A stretch of 64,000 nucleotides of DNA from the NCBI GenBank assembly GCA_963770915.1, contig CAVYRG010000001.1, positions 1,054,001 through 1,118,000 on the forward strand. Direction: 5' to 3'. Source of the DNA: PALSA-270 sp963770915 (GTDB lineage: Bacteria; Acidobacteriota; Terriglobia; Terriglobales; Acidobacteriaceae). A program made the translations under genes and the position numbers. This document shows, one piece after another, positions 24,890-32,951 of the stretch; within the stretch, counting starts at the first letter, position 1, and each line of letters starts with the position of its first letter. The notes under the pieces are model-generated. The model saw nothing but the letters and a program-made list of their open reading frames with translations, searched no databases and was not told the DNA's origin.

Positions 24890-25195
24890 TATGATGCTGG
24901 CGAGTCGGGACTCCGACTGGGAGGTGTAGCCGTGAAGGCACTCTTGAAAGAGTCCCGGAGCCAGCAGTGCAGGTAGCAACGGGACATACTCAACCCTGAT
25001 AACGAAGGGCAACCGCTACCTTGCCGCAGATGCGCTTTGTTCTAGAAGCTACGCATCCTAGTGCGCGACAGCTATTACTGTCTGCGTACCGGAAAAATCC
25101 TCATCGTGAGGTGAGGTAGACCTTCTGGCAATCGTTGTCGTCGGGTCGGATTATCCGGTGTTAAGAGGCTGGTGTCGGATTACACCAGCCTTCGA
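24890..25195 (+). ncRNA. Highly structured RNA candidate, HEARO/omega-RNA-like
   Basis: About 300 bases with no gene on either strand but many consistent stems: 24895-24901/24960-24966 enclosing 24906-24913/24950-24957; 24971-24977/25015-25021 enclosing CCCT/AGGG; 25029-25034/25052-25057; 25067-25071/25078-25082; 25099-25103/25107-25111; and a perfect 9-bp stem 25167-25175/25182-25190. The phrases CGACTGGGAGGTG and TGGTGTCGGATT recall, from memory, the cores of HEARO RNAs, the guide RNAs of IscB nucleases. No IscB gene is in the window. It lies between the RAYT gene and a small secreted protein gene. Structure is well supported; the family name is inference. Confidence 0.6.
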
Positions 25196-25219
25196 ATACT
25201 TGAAGATGGGGGTACAAAA

Positions 25220-25456
25220 ATGCGACAAATCTGGGTAGTTCTGCTGTTTAGTCTTTTGGCCGTTGCTCAGGGTTCCATACCCGTAACCGCCACGTGTCCC
25301 TATGATGGAGAGTCGGCGGGACTTGAAAACATGGTGGGTGTGGGAAGCGGTCGAGTGTGCTGGTATGGCCACGATCACATGGAAACCAGCCCTGACGCAC
25401 CTCCGAAAACCGTGCATCATCGGTTCTATCAGCCCTGTCCCGTAGATAACAACTAA
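25220..25456 (+). CDS. Small exported hypothetical protein, 78 aa
   Basis: Starts ATG 25220 with a GGGGG run nearby as a weak ribosome binding site. The first 18 residues form a signal peptide (MRQIWVVLLFSLLAVAQG), followed by a mature part of about 60 residues with three Cys and several His (CPYDGES, VCWYGHDHME, FYQPCPVDN). Function unknown. It ends tail-to-tail with a tiny minus-strand gene, the two overlapping by four bases. Confidence 0.5.
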   Translation: MRQIWVVLLFSLLAVAQGSIPVTATCPYDGESAGLENMVGVGSGRVCWYGHDHMETSPDAPPKTVHHRFYQPCPVDNN

Positions 25457-25587
25457 GCAGATTTCTTCCGTCTCTTAGGCTTGGGCTTCGCAACCCTGAT
25501 ATCCGCCTTGGGTAATGGCGGGGTCGCCAACATCTTTTTGAGCAGGGTATCGAACTTGTTCTTGTCTGCCGTTATCTCTTGGGCCAT
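25453..25587 (-). CDS. Tiny basic protein, 44 aa
   Basis: Begins MAQEITADKNKFDTLLKKML, followed by a proline-containing turn (ATPPLPKAD) and a strongly basic tail (KPKPKRRKKSA). Short proteins of this design recur as hypothetical genes in Acidobacteria. No Shine-Dalgarno sequence precedes it. Real coding is likely from composition, function unknown. Confidence 0.4.
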   Translation of the reverse strand: MAQEITADKNKFDTLLKKMLATPPLPKADIRVAKPKPKRRKKSA

Positions 25588-25613
25588 GATTCAAGTTTAG
25601 CAGGAGGGCTGAA

Positions 25614-25787
25614 ATGTCTGACGTTCAAATCTGCCCAAAGTGTTTCAAAAAGGGTCTACTCAAAGTAAAAGACGGCAAGCGGGTTTACGAACACAACCTC
25701 ATGTCTACTGATCCAGACACTGGGCAAGTATCCTTTAGGTTTGTTGATTGTCCAGCCGATGCTCCAAATAGTACGGAACCGAGATAG
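25614..25787 (+). CDS. Small zinc-ribbon-like protein, 57 aa
   Basis: ATG 25614 is preceded by AGGAGG at ideal spacing. The protein starts MSDVQICPKCFKKGLL, has a CPKC knuckle and a later single Cys (FVDCPAD), so at most half of a zinc ribbon. Function unknown. It overlaps the end of the minus-strand gene at 25735-25956 by 53 bases, so one of the two starts or calls may be wrong; the ribosome binding site favours this one. Confidence 0.5.
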   Translation: MSDVQICPKCFKKGLLKVKDGKRVYEHNLMSTDPDTGQVSFRFVDCPADAPNSTEPR

Positions 25788-25956
25788 TGTAGGATTGATC
25801 CTCGTATTCAACATCAAAACTAGCCCCAGGGTTTTGATCGGCGAAAGCCGCCAACTCCGCCCCGTCAAACTGGATTCTCACACCCCCTTCCTGTTCGCGC
25901 TCGATTAAAAGCGGCCTTGGTGCCTGAGAAGTTCGTTTATTCGGATCACCGCTCAT
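25735..25956 (-). CDS. Small hypothetical protein, 73 aa
   Basis: A hydrophilic protein starting MSGDPNKRTSQAPRPLL with a beta-rich core (GGVRIQFDGAELAAFA, FDVEYEDQSYTISVPYY). ATG 25956 has GGAAGCG upstream. No known family recognised. The 3' end overlaps the opposite small gene. Confidence 0.45.
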   Translation of the reverse strand: MSGDPNKRTSQAPRPLLIEREQEGGVRIQFDGAELAAFADQNPGASFDVEYEDQSYTISVPYYLEHRLDNQQT

Positions 25957-26019
25957 TTTTCACGCTTCCTACGTCAAGTACATTGTTATTTTTATTTTAT
26001 GAATGGGGTGAAGGAGTTA

Positions 26020-26043
26020 GGGGGAATTGGGTGGGTTGGGGGG
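26020..26043 (+). other. G-quadruplex motif
   Basis: Four G runs of 5, 3, 3 and 6 separated by AATT, T and TT. It lies in a G-rich, gene-free stretch (25957-26209) between the small gene and the DinB gene; another GGGGGTGGG follows at about 26056. Confidence 0.6.
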
Positions 26044-26209
26044 CTTGACAAGATTTGGGGGTGGGACCTTATTTCTCGAATTTGAGGATGGTGGTTTAGG
26101 GGTTCGGAAGATCAAGAACGATTCTTCGCGGGGCGGGAATCTTGGCTCCCACTTCTGGCGCAGAGGGCGCGCGAGAAATGGGGCACCCGGCCGAAGATCC
26201 ATGATGGGT

Positions 26210-26800
26210 TCACTTCGAGCCCGGAGGCACAATGCCGTTCATGCGCAGATACTCGACCATCTGTCCATAGTGGTCGTATCCATGAGCAGAAATGAAAGAT
26301 GCGACGACCGACCGCGTGTGCAGACCGTCGACACCGTCAATCGCGGTGTAGGCATTCTCGGGAGTAATCGTCGCCAGCGCCTTGTGTGCATAGGCGAAAG
26401 AATCCGCAGCCGCCTTCAGGAGTTCCTCCTTCGTCGTCAGACCGTCAATGCTTTTCGGGTCAACCGGCATCTTCTCCCCGAGAATCTTCGAAGCGTAGTA
26501 GTAGTTCGCCGTTGTGACATGCGATATTTCCTGCGCGAACGTGCGAACCCCGTCATACTTTGCGCCCTGCGAGGCGGCAAAGGTTGCCGCAGTAGGCGCA
26601 AAGCCGTATTTGTCCGCAGGCATCGCCTGCGCGACTCCCATAAACTCATGCTCGAAGAGGTTCAGCAACTCATTCTGCGCCTGCACCGGTGACATTTGGG
26701 TGCCGGCGGCCACCTTGGCACTTGTTGAACCCGTTTGCGCAGAGGCCGCGAGCGTACAGCCTCCTAGAATCAAAGCGGTGCAAACATACCGGAGACGCAT
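26210..26800 (-). CDS. Exported DinB family protein
   Basis: 196 aa with a signal peptide (LGGCTLAASAQ). The DinB four-helix bundle is indicated by NELLNLFEHEFMGV, TFAQEISHVTTANYYY and SAHGYDHYGQMVEYLRMNGI, which carry the three metal-binding His positions. DinB-like proteins bind a divalent metal and some act as thiol-dependent transferases. The export signal is unusual for the family in general but common among acidobacterial members. Monocistronic. Confidence 0.85.
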   Translation of the reverse strand: MRLRYVCTALILGGCTLAASAQTGSTSAKVAAGTQMSPVQAQNELLNLFEHEFMGVAQAMPADKYGFAPTAATFAASQGAKYDGVRTFAQEISHVTTANYYYASKILGEKMPVDPKSIDGLTTKEELLKAAADSFAYAHKALATITPENAYTAIDGVDGLHTRSVVASFISAHGYDHYGQMVEYLRMNGIVPPGSK

Positions 26801-27432
26801 AGATCACCTCACCAGCAAATTTGCTCAACAGTCTAGCAGACGCCTGTAAGCGCCAACATTCTACCCGCCTGGTGCCTGGCACCCCAGAGCTTGCCCTGAG
26901 CGAAGTCGAAGGGTTCGCGCCCGTTTTTCGGGCGCTAACCTGGGTTGAGGGGCGCTCGTCCTGTATCCGCGTTAGGTTTTTGTCCCCCATCTCTCGCCGG
27001 ATAGCATGGCGACGCCTCCCTGTGCGAAGGAGCGCGGCGGGAATTTATGCGCGCGATGCTTATGCGAACTGGTCACAATTCGTGACCGGTTCAGAGCAAC
27101 CCGCGCAAACAAATGAGAAGCATACCGCCACAACCTGTCATCCCGACCGAAGCGGAGGGACCTTGCGCTTCGTGATCGCGGCGCCATGCCAAAAACCCCC
27201 ATTTCTCATTTCGGGAATCCCATCCCAAGAAATCATTTTCCGATCTGGCCCCGCCATCCAATCTCACCATCCAACTAAACAGGGGCCTCGTGCAAAACGT
27301 ACATACAACCATGCAACTACTTCATTCCAAAGATTTTGCTTGTAACCCCTTTATATCCAAAGATTTTGCGCAATTTCCCTGCCAACTCTCTGATTCTCTT
27401 AGATCAGATGGGGCGGGGGTGGAGCTTTCATC
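26801..27432. other. Intergenic region with REP copy and worn repeats
   Basis: About 630 bases without a supported gene. It holds a REP palindrome (26912-26944), the phrase GCCCTGAGCGAAGTCGAAGG just before it, and GTCATCCCGACCGAAGCGGA (27137-27156), all of dispersed-repeat type. The rest is unremarkable. Confidence 0.5.
26912..26944. repeat. REP palindrome, third copy
   Basis: GGTT-C-GCGCCC, loop GTTTTTC, GGGCGC-T-AACC then TGGG. It keeps the same mismatch as the copy at 24098-24134, showing a common origin. Confidence 0.85.
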
Positions 27433-28185
27433 ATGAGTTTTTCCCAATTTGGCAATCATATTCCGCGCTGTCAGCACATCAAGACCAACGGCACTCAATG
27501 CGGCTCGCCCGCGCTTCGCCGCCGCCGCTTCTGTTATTTCCATAATCGCTGGCGCGCCACTCACCTTGATCTCAACCGCGTCGGCGCGCTCCGCCTCACC
27601 ACCACCGTCGAACTCCCCGTGCTCGAGGACGCCGACTCCATCCAGGTCGCGCTCATGCAAGTCATGCGCCTGATTCTCTGCCGCCAGCTCGACCACAAAA
27701 CCGGAGGCCTTCTGCTCTACGGCCTGCAAACCGCCTCCCTCAATCTGCGCCACGCCGACTTCGAGCACCGCCGCAAAACCAGCGTCGTCATCGCGCCCGG
27801 CCGAGTCCGCGAAAACGGCCTCGGCGACGACGCCTGGTCCCCCGACGACTTCACCGAAGAATCCGAAGAACAAGACTTTGTGGAGGAAGAAGAACAGAAC
27901 GACGAACACGCCGAAGTGCCACAGGAGGAATTTGCAGCCACCGCAGACGCCGTCCGCGAAAGATCCGCTTCGTATCAGGGCGCGGCTTTAGCCGCGCCGC
28001 AAAAGGGCAACAAAAGACTGGGCTTTAGCCCCTGCGGAGAAAACGACGCGGCATCAGCCGCCGAGCGGCGACAGAAAGATTTCGAATCCGCCCTCGATGG
28101 CGCCGAGCAAGGCAATTGGCGCGATCTGAAAACCATCCTCGAACTCGCCGAAGTCTTCCCGCCAAAGAATCAGGCCCGTCAATGA
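27433..28185 (+). CDS. Hypothetical protein with N-terminal Cys/His knuckle
   Basis: 250 aa, soluble. The N-terminus has CQHIKTNGTQCGSPAL followed by FCYFHNRW, a C-x7-C...C-x2-H set that probably binds zinc; such knuckles begin many acidobacterial hypothetical proteins. The middle is helical and Leu-rich (VMRLILCRQLDHKTGG), then comes a long acidic stretch. Residues from about 180 to 205 are encoded by a palindromic repeat inserted in frame (27975-28035), and the tail LKTILELAEVFPP follows. ATG 27433 has GGAG upstream. Function unknown. Confidence 0.6.
   Translation: MSFSQFGNHIPRCQHIKTNGTQCGSPALRRRRFCYFHNRWRATHLDLNRVGALRLTTTVELPVLEDADSIQVALMQVMRLILCRQLDHKTGGLLLYGLQTASLNLRHADFEHRRKTSVVIAPGRVRENGLGDDAWSPDDFTEESEEQDFVEEEEQNDEHAEVPQEEFAATADAVRERSASYQGAALAAPQKGNKRLGFSPCGENDAASAAERRQKDFESALDGAEQGNWRDLKTILELAEVFPPKNQARQ
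27979..28031. repeat. Double hairpin repeat inside a coding region
   Basis: GGCGCGGC-TTTA-GCCGCGCC at 27979-27998 and GGGC-TTTA-GCCC at 28020-28031. The first has the same design as the element at 19178-19197. Confidence 0.75.
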
Positions 28186-28188
28186 GCC

Positions 28189-29274
28189 CTATCGCGCCGA
28201 ACTCGACCGCGCGTCCGCAGCTCTCATCGCCGCGACTGGCAGATGCCCAATCCCCGCCACTGTTCTCCCCACCACCGGCGCGATCTGCCGCACCTGCGCC
28301 ATCAGCTCATCGAACTGGTCGGGGTAGAGGGACTGGATGCCATCGGACAGCGCCTTGTCGGGCTGGTGGTGGACTTCGATGATGAGGCCGTCAGCTCCGA
28401 CCGCAACAGCGGCGCGGGAGAGCGGCGTCACCTTGTTGCGTTTACCAGTCCCGTGGCTGGGATCGACCACGATGGGCAGATGGCTCAGGCGCTGCACCGC
28501 GGGAACGATGCTGAGGTCGAGCGTGTTGCGGGTGTGGTCGGCGAAAGTGCGCACGCCGCGCTCGCACAGGATGACGTTGTAGTTGCCTTCGCTCATGACG
28601 TATTCGGCGGCCATGAGAAATTCTTCGAGCGTGGCAGACATGCCGCGCTTGAGCAGCACCGGCTTCTTGGTGCGGCCGGCGCGCTTGAGCAGCGAGAAAT
28701 TCTGCATGTTGCGCGCGCCGATCTGGATGACGTCGGCGTACTCCTCGACCAACTCGAGCGATTCGTGGTCGATGGCTTCGGTGACGATGCGCAGGCCGAA
28801 GGCATCGCGAATCTCGGCCATAATCTGCAGGCCCTTTTCGCCGAGGCCCTGAAAGGAATACGGCGAAGTTCGCGGCTTATACGCTCCGCCGCGAAAAAAT
28901 TGCGCTCCGGCGCGGGCGACGCGCTCGGCCACGGCGAACGCTTGCTCGCGATTCTCAATGGCGCACGGGCCGGCGATGACGGCAAGATTCTTCCCGCCGA
29001 TAGTCGCATCGCTGCCTGGGAAGGTGATGACGGTGTTGTCTTCCTTAATGTCGCGGCTGACCAGCTTGTACGGCTTGGTGACGCGGATGAGTTCGACGAC
29101 GCCGGGCATTTCTTCCAGCGTGCCGGGCTCGACTTCTCCCTGATTGCCAGTTACGCCGATGGCGGTGCGCTCGGCGCCGGGCAGGGCGTGGGCGCGATAG
29201 CCCATGGATTCGATTTTTTCGCACACCGCCTTGACCTGTTCCGCGGTGGCGTGGGACTGCATGACGACTAACAT
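28189..29274 (-). CDS. aroF: 3-deoxy-7-phosphoheptulonate synthase (DAHP synthase)
   Basis: 361 aa. Joins phosphoenolpyruvate and erythrose 4-phosphate in the first step of aromatic amino acid synthesis. An N-terminal ferredoxin-like regulatory domain (residues 1-70, as in type I-beta enzymes of Thermotoga) is followed by the TIM barrel with AGPCAIENREQ, RGGAYKPRTSPYSFQGLG, the metal-binding Cys and the PSHGTGKR phosphate loop. Cytoplasmic. The N-terminal domain is likely the site of feedback control. No other aro genes are adjacent. Confidence 0.96.
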   Translation of the reverse strand: MLVVMQSHATAEQVKAVCEKIESMGYRAHALPGAERTAIGVTGNQGEVEPGTLEEMPGVVELIRVTKPYKLVSRDIKEDNTVITFPGSDATIGGKNLAVIAGPCAIENREQAFAVAERVARAGAQFFRGGAYKPRTSPYSFQGLGEKGLQIMAEIRDAFGLRIVTEAIDHESLELVEEYADVIQIGARNMQNFSLLKRAGRTKKPVLLKRGMSATLEEFLMAAEYVMSEGNYNVILCERGVRTFADHTRNTLDLSIVPAVQRLSHLPIVVDPSHGTGKRNKVTPLSRAAVAVGADGLIIEVHHQPDKALSDGIQSLYPDQFDELMAQVRQIAPVVGRTVAGIGHLPVAAMRAADARSSSAR

Positions 29275-29343
29275 GGCCGCTCCTTCAGACCATCCAGTTT
29301 AGCGTGAGGGCGGGCCGCTGCGAGCACAATGATTTCGGATGGG

Positions 29344-30657
29344 TTAATTTCGCCCTTGCATGGCAGTGCGAATCTTGGGAACGCGCACGAGCAGCGCGAC
29401 GCAGCCGCTCACCCCGAGGGTTGCGCCGATCACCTGGAAACCCCGGCCGAAGCCGCCGGTCGAATCTTTCACCATTCCGAGAACAGTAGGGCCAAAGAAA
29501 CCCCCAAGTGTCCCCAGCGAGTTGATGAATGCGATCCCGGCCGCGGCCGCGGCGCCTTCCAGCAAGCTCGCGGGTATGGCCCAGAACGGTCCGCACATGG
29601 ACCAAACGCCCATAGCGGCAAGACTGAGGCAGATGACGGTCACCGGCAACGACGAAGACAACGATGCAATTCCCAAAGCCAAAGCGCCGACCAGCGCCGG
29701 CACGGCTACGTGCAGACGCCGTTCCCCGGAACGGTCGGAAGAAATGCCGACCACAACCATGCAAACCGCCGACGCGATGTAAGGAACAGCAGCGATAAGG
29801 CTGATGGTGAAGTTGCTGAAGTGGGAAAGACCTTTGATCACGCTCGGCAGCCAGAGCATCACGCTGTAGTTCACGGTATTCAGGCCGAAGTAAACGATCA
29901 CCAAAAGCCACACGGGCCCGCTGGTCAACGCCGCGAAAATGTTGGTTTGCCCGGAGTCGGGATGCGAACGCCCTTCCTCGGCCAAGGTTGTGGTGAGCCA
30001 GTCGCGATGATGCTTCTGCAGCCACATGGCCTGGTGGGGATGATCGGTCAGATAGAAGAACACGATCAAAGCCAGCAGCACCGCGGGCAATCCCTCGAGC
30101 AAGAAAAGCCATTGCCAGCCGGCCAGGCCGGCCAAGCGGTCGAGGCCCAACAAGGCTCCGGAAATCGGGCTGCCGATGGCTCCGGAGAGAGCGCCGGCAG
30201 TCATGAAGCGCGCCGCGGTGCGCGCCTGCGACGAAAGCGGAAACCAATTTCTGAGATATAAGATGATGCCGGGAAAGAAGCCGGCTTCGGCAGCGCCCAG
30301 CAGAAAGCGCAGCGTGTAGAAACTGCGCGGCGTGGTGACGAACACCATGGAGCAGGAAATGAGTCCCCACAGCAGCATGATCACCGCGACCCAGCGCCTG
30401 GCTCCTACCTTCTGCAGCACCAGATTGCTCGGCACCTGGAAGATGAAGTATCCGGCGAAAAAGACGCCCATGCCCAGCCCAAAAATGCTTTCGCTGAAAC
30501 CGAGCTGCCCTTGCATTTGAAGCTTGGCGAAGCCGACGTTGATGCGGTCGAGATAAGCGACGATGTAGAGCAGAAACAGAAACGGGAGCAGCCGCCAGGT
30601 GAGCTTGGAGACAACCTCGGTACCGATGTCGTTAGCGACCGCAGTTTCCATAGGCAA
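29344..30657 (-). CDS. MFS transporter, anion:cation symporter family
   Basis: 437 aa with twelve predicted helices. VAYLDRINVGFAKLQM at the first helix and the following loop is the signature of the ACS (phthalate/glucarate/tartrate permease-like) family, which imports organic anions such as sugar acids with a cation. The loop after helix 2 includes GARRWVA. It follows DAHP synthase with 69 bases between, without evidence for cotranscription. Substrate not determinable. Confidence 0.88.
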   Translation of the reverse strand: MPMETAVANDIGTEVVSKLTWRLLPFLFLLYIVAYLDRINVGFAKLQMQGQLGFSESIFGLGMGVFFAGYFIFQVPSNLVLQKVGARRWVAVIMLLWGLISCSMVFVTTPRSFYTLRFLLGAAEAGFFPGIILYLRNWFPLSSQARTAARFMTAGALSGAIGSPISGALLGLDRLAGLAGWQWLFLLEGLPAVLLALIVFFYLTDHPHQAMWLQKHHRDWLTTTLAEEGRSHPDSGQTNIFAALTSGPVWLLVIVYFGLNTVNYSVMLWLPSVIKGLSHFSNFTISLIAAVPYIASAVCMVVVGISSDRSGERRLHVAVPALVGALALGIASLSSSLPVTVICLSLAAMGVWSMCGPFWAIPASLLEGAAAAAGIAFINSLGTLGGFFGPTVLGMVKDSTGGFGRGFQVIGATLGVSGCVALLVRVPKIRTAMQGRN

Positions 30658-30744
30658 GTTCCGCGGAACAGCGTGGCCGCACGATTCTACTCCACTGGCG
30701 GCGCTCGTGGGGCTTCGCAGAGTTATTTCTATTCGCTGCCTACA

Positions 30745-31791
30745 TCACTTCGTATAGGTCTTCTGAAACTGATTTCTGGAATTGATCACGGTGAAAGTGC
30801 CGTCGGGCTGGGCCAGAACTTTGATGTAGTTCCCCGCGTCGTTCTTCTCATCTGGATTGGCAATAAATTTCTCTGGCACGTTGTGCGCGGGCCCGCCCGC
30901 GACGGCATAGTGCAGCTGCCACAAATCTGCCAGCCCAGGCGAGTCGTGCACGGTTTGCCAAGCCTCGGGGCTTCCCCCCTTACGGGCGCCGTTGTTCATG
31001 ATCGCCACAAGGGGATGAATCGCCCACACCAGAGCTTTGGAATTGGATTGATCCAGCCCGTGATGCGAAACCAGAAACAGGTCGACGGTCCCGATCAGAT
31101 TGTTTGGGCAAACGAGTTCCAGTTCTTTTTTCTTGATCAGATCGCCTAAATCCAGAAAGCGAAACTTCCCGTAAATAATCAACATGCCCAGGGACTGCGC
31201 GTTTTCCGTCGCGTCGTCGGGCGGCGCAGGATCCAACCCGCAATTGGGATTGGCTTCTCCTGCTCCGGGCAGCGGCCCGCTGATTTGTTCTCCGGCCGCG
31301 GTCAGCACCTGAAAGGTGATGGCTTTGAGAGGAAGCCCTTCGCCGGGTTTGAGCGACAAGTGCGGCGAGTGACCGACCGCTTTCAAGTAGGCTTTGTAGC
31401 CTTCGCGTGTAGCGTCGGAATCTTCCTGGTTGGGGCCGTGGTCGACAAACGTGCCGACTTTCATGCGCGCGATCAGTTGCGGTACCCCGCCAACATGGTC
31501 GCGATGATAGTGCGTGATGACGAGGTAATCGATGCGCTTGAGGTGCGCCTGTTTGGCGGCGGCCACGATGCGATCAGCGTCGCGACCGTTGAAGCCGGGC
31601 CAGCCTGTATCGACCAGAACCGATTGCCCCAAGGGAGTCACGATGAGAGTGGATTGCCCGCCCTCAACGTCAATGGAATAAATCTGCAGCGGCTTGGCTT
31701 TGGCGGCCGAGGCGCCCGGCACTCGCACAACTACCGCTGCAACCAGAAAGGCAACACGAAGAAATTTCGCCACCCAGGATGCTCCTGTCAT
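30745..31791 (-). CDS. Exported MBL-fold metallohydrolase, ComEC-tail-like
   Basis: 348 aa with a signal peptide (VAFLVAAVVVRVPGASA). The metallo-beta-lactamase motif THYHRDHVGG (HxHxDH) lies near residue 98, preceded by VDVEGGQSTLIVTP and VLVDTGW. The later ligands are in FVDHGP and LFLVSHHGLDQSNS. Resembles the beta-lactamase-like domain found at the end of ComEC and stand-alone hydrolases; substrate unknown. Probably periplasmic. Confidence 0.85.
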   Translation of the reverse strand: MTGASWVAKFLRVAFLVAAVVVRVPGASAAKAKPLQIYSIDVEGGQSTLIVTPLGQSVLVDTGWPGFNGRDADRIVAAAKQAHLKRIDYLVITHYHRDHVGGVPQLIARMKVGTFVDHGPNQEDSDATREGYKAYLKAVGHSPHLSLKPGEGLPLKAITFQVLTAAGEQISGPLPGAGEANPNCGLDPAPPDDATENAQSLGMLIIYGKFRFLDLGDLIKKKELELVCPNNLIGTVDLFLVSHHGLDQSNSKALVWAIHPLVAIMNNGARKGGSPEAWQTVHDSPGLADLWQLHYAVAGGPAHNVPEKFIANPDEKNDAGNYIKVLAQPDGTFTVINSRNQFQKTYTK

Positions 31792-31874
31792 TCCGCGTTA
31801 CGAACGGAAGACGACAAATGATGATAGTCCAGGGGCGTAAACAGCGGAATCGTGGATCGAAGAAACAAATCGCG

Positions 31875-32951
31875 CTAGCGAGTAGTTTCCGATTCAGGCC
31901 TTGCGATGAGTTCCCAACTCAGCGGCGTTCCGCGTTCGATGTTTCGCGTGGCTCGGCGGCCAAGGATTTCGGGGAGGTGACGGGTATGCAGTCCGTTTCC
32001 CGGGCGGATGGAGCGGACGTTCCTGGCGGTGAACACTTCCCCCTGGCCGACGTCTTCGACCACAAACAGCGAACGGCGAAAGACACGGCTGCTCTCTTCG
32101 TGATCTGCCACGCCAAAATGAACTTCTCCCAAGGCTTTTTCGGCAAAGCGGACTGCTTCCACCATTGCTTTGAATTCCGCCGGCTCAAGCGAAAAAGCGC
32201 TGTCGGGGCCTTTGTCGGCGCGTGAGAGCGTGATGTGCTTTTCAATGATGCAGGCCCCCAGCGCGACTGCGGCCACCGGGGCCGCGATGCCCATGGTGTG
32301 GTCGGAAAGTCCCACGGGCACGTCGAATCTTCGCGCCAGCTCCGGGATCGTGCGCAGGTTCATGTCCTCGGGCGCAGCCGGGTATGCGCTGGTGCATTTG
32401 AGCAAGGCAATCTGCGTGCATCCCGCTTGCCGTGCGGCTTGCACGGCTTCTTCAATTTCCTCGATCGTCGCCATGCCGGTAGAAATGATCATCGGCTTGC
32501 CGGTGCGGGCCATGGTTTGAATGAGAGGAATATCGACCAGCTCGAAGGAAGCCAGCTTGTAGGCGGGCACATTCATCTTTTCCAGGAACTCCACCGCGGT
32601 GGCATCAAAGGGAGAAGAAAATAAAGCCAGCCCGAGATCTTCGGCTACGCGCTTGAGCTTGGGCTGCCATTCCCAGGGCGTGTAGGCTTCGCCGTAAAGA
32701 TCGTAGAGAGTGCGGCCGTCCCACAGTGTTCCGCCGCCTATTTTGAAATATTCGCGATCGCTGCGAATCGTAATCGTGTCGGGCGTATAGGTCTGCAGCT
32801 TGACCGCGTCAACGCCGGCTTCTTTGGCGGCCTGGATGATGCGAACCGCCTGGTCGTAATTCTGTCCGTGATTGGCGGAAAGCTCGGCAATCACGTAAAC
32901 CGGCTCTCCGGAGCCAATGCGGCGGCCGCCGATTTCGATGGGCGGGCTCAC
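31875..32951 (-). CDS. pseI: Pseudaminic acid synthase
   Basis: 358 aa NeuB-family enzyme that condenses a 6-deoxy-AltdiNAc sugar with phosphoenolpyruvate to give pseudaminic acid. ELSANHGQNYDQAVRII and VKLQTYTPDTIT begin the TIM barrel, with the metal/PEP region in SSPFD and STGMATIEEI. GLSDHTMG and EKHITLSR follow, and the C-terminal SAF (antifreeze-like) domain starts near residue 295. The start overlaps the stop of the PseG-PseH fusion by four bases. PseI rather than NeuB is chosen from the neighbours. Confidence 0.92.
   Translation of the reverse strand: MSPPIEIGGRRIGSGEPVYVIAELSANHGQNYDQAVRIIQAAKEAGVDAVKLQTYTPDTITIRSDREYFKIGGGTLWDGRTLYDLYGEAYTPWEWQPKLKRVAEDLGLALFSSPFDATAVEFLEKMNVPAYKLASFELVDIPLIQTMARTGKPMIISTGMATIEEIEEAVQAARQAGCTQIALLKCTSAYPAAPEDMNLRTIPELARRFDVPVGLSDHTMGIAAPVAAVALGACIIEKHITLSRADKGPDSAFSLEPAEFKAMVEAVRFAEKALGEVHFGVADHEESSRVFRRSLFVVEDVGQGEVFTARNVRSIRPGNGLHTRHLPEILGRRATRNIERGTPLSWELIARPESETTR

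Noticed and set aside
26027..26692. Open frame of 221 aa antisense to the DinB gene
   Set aside because: Begins in the G-rich spacer and runs opposite a clear family member; no motif.
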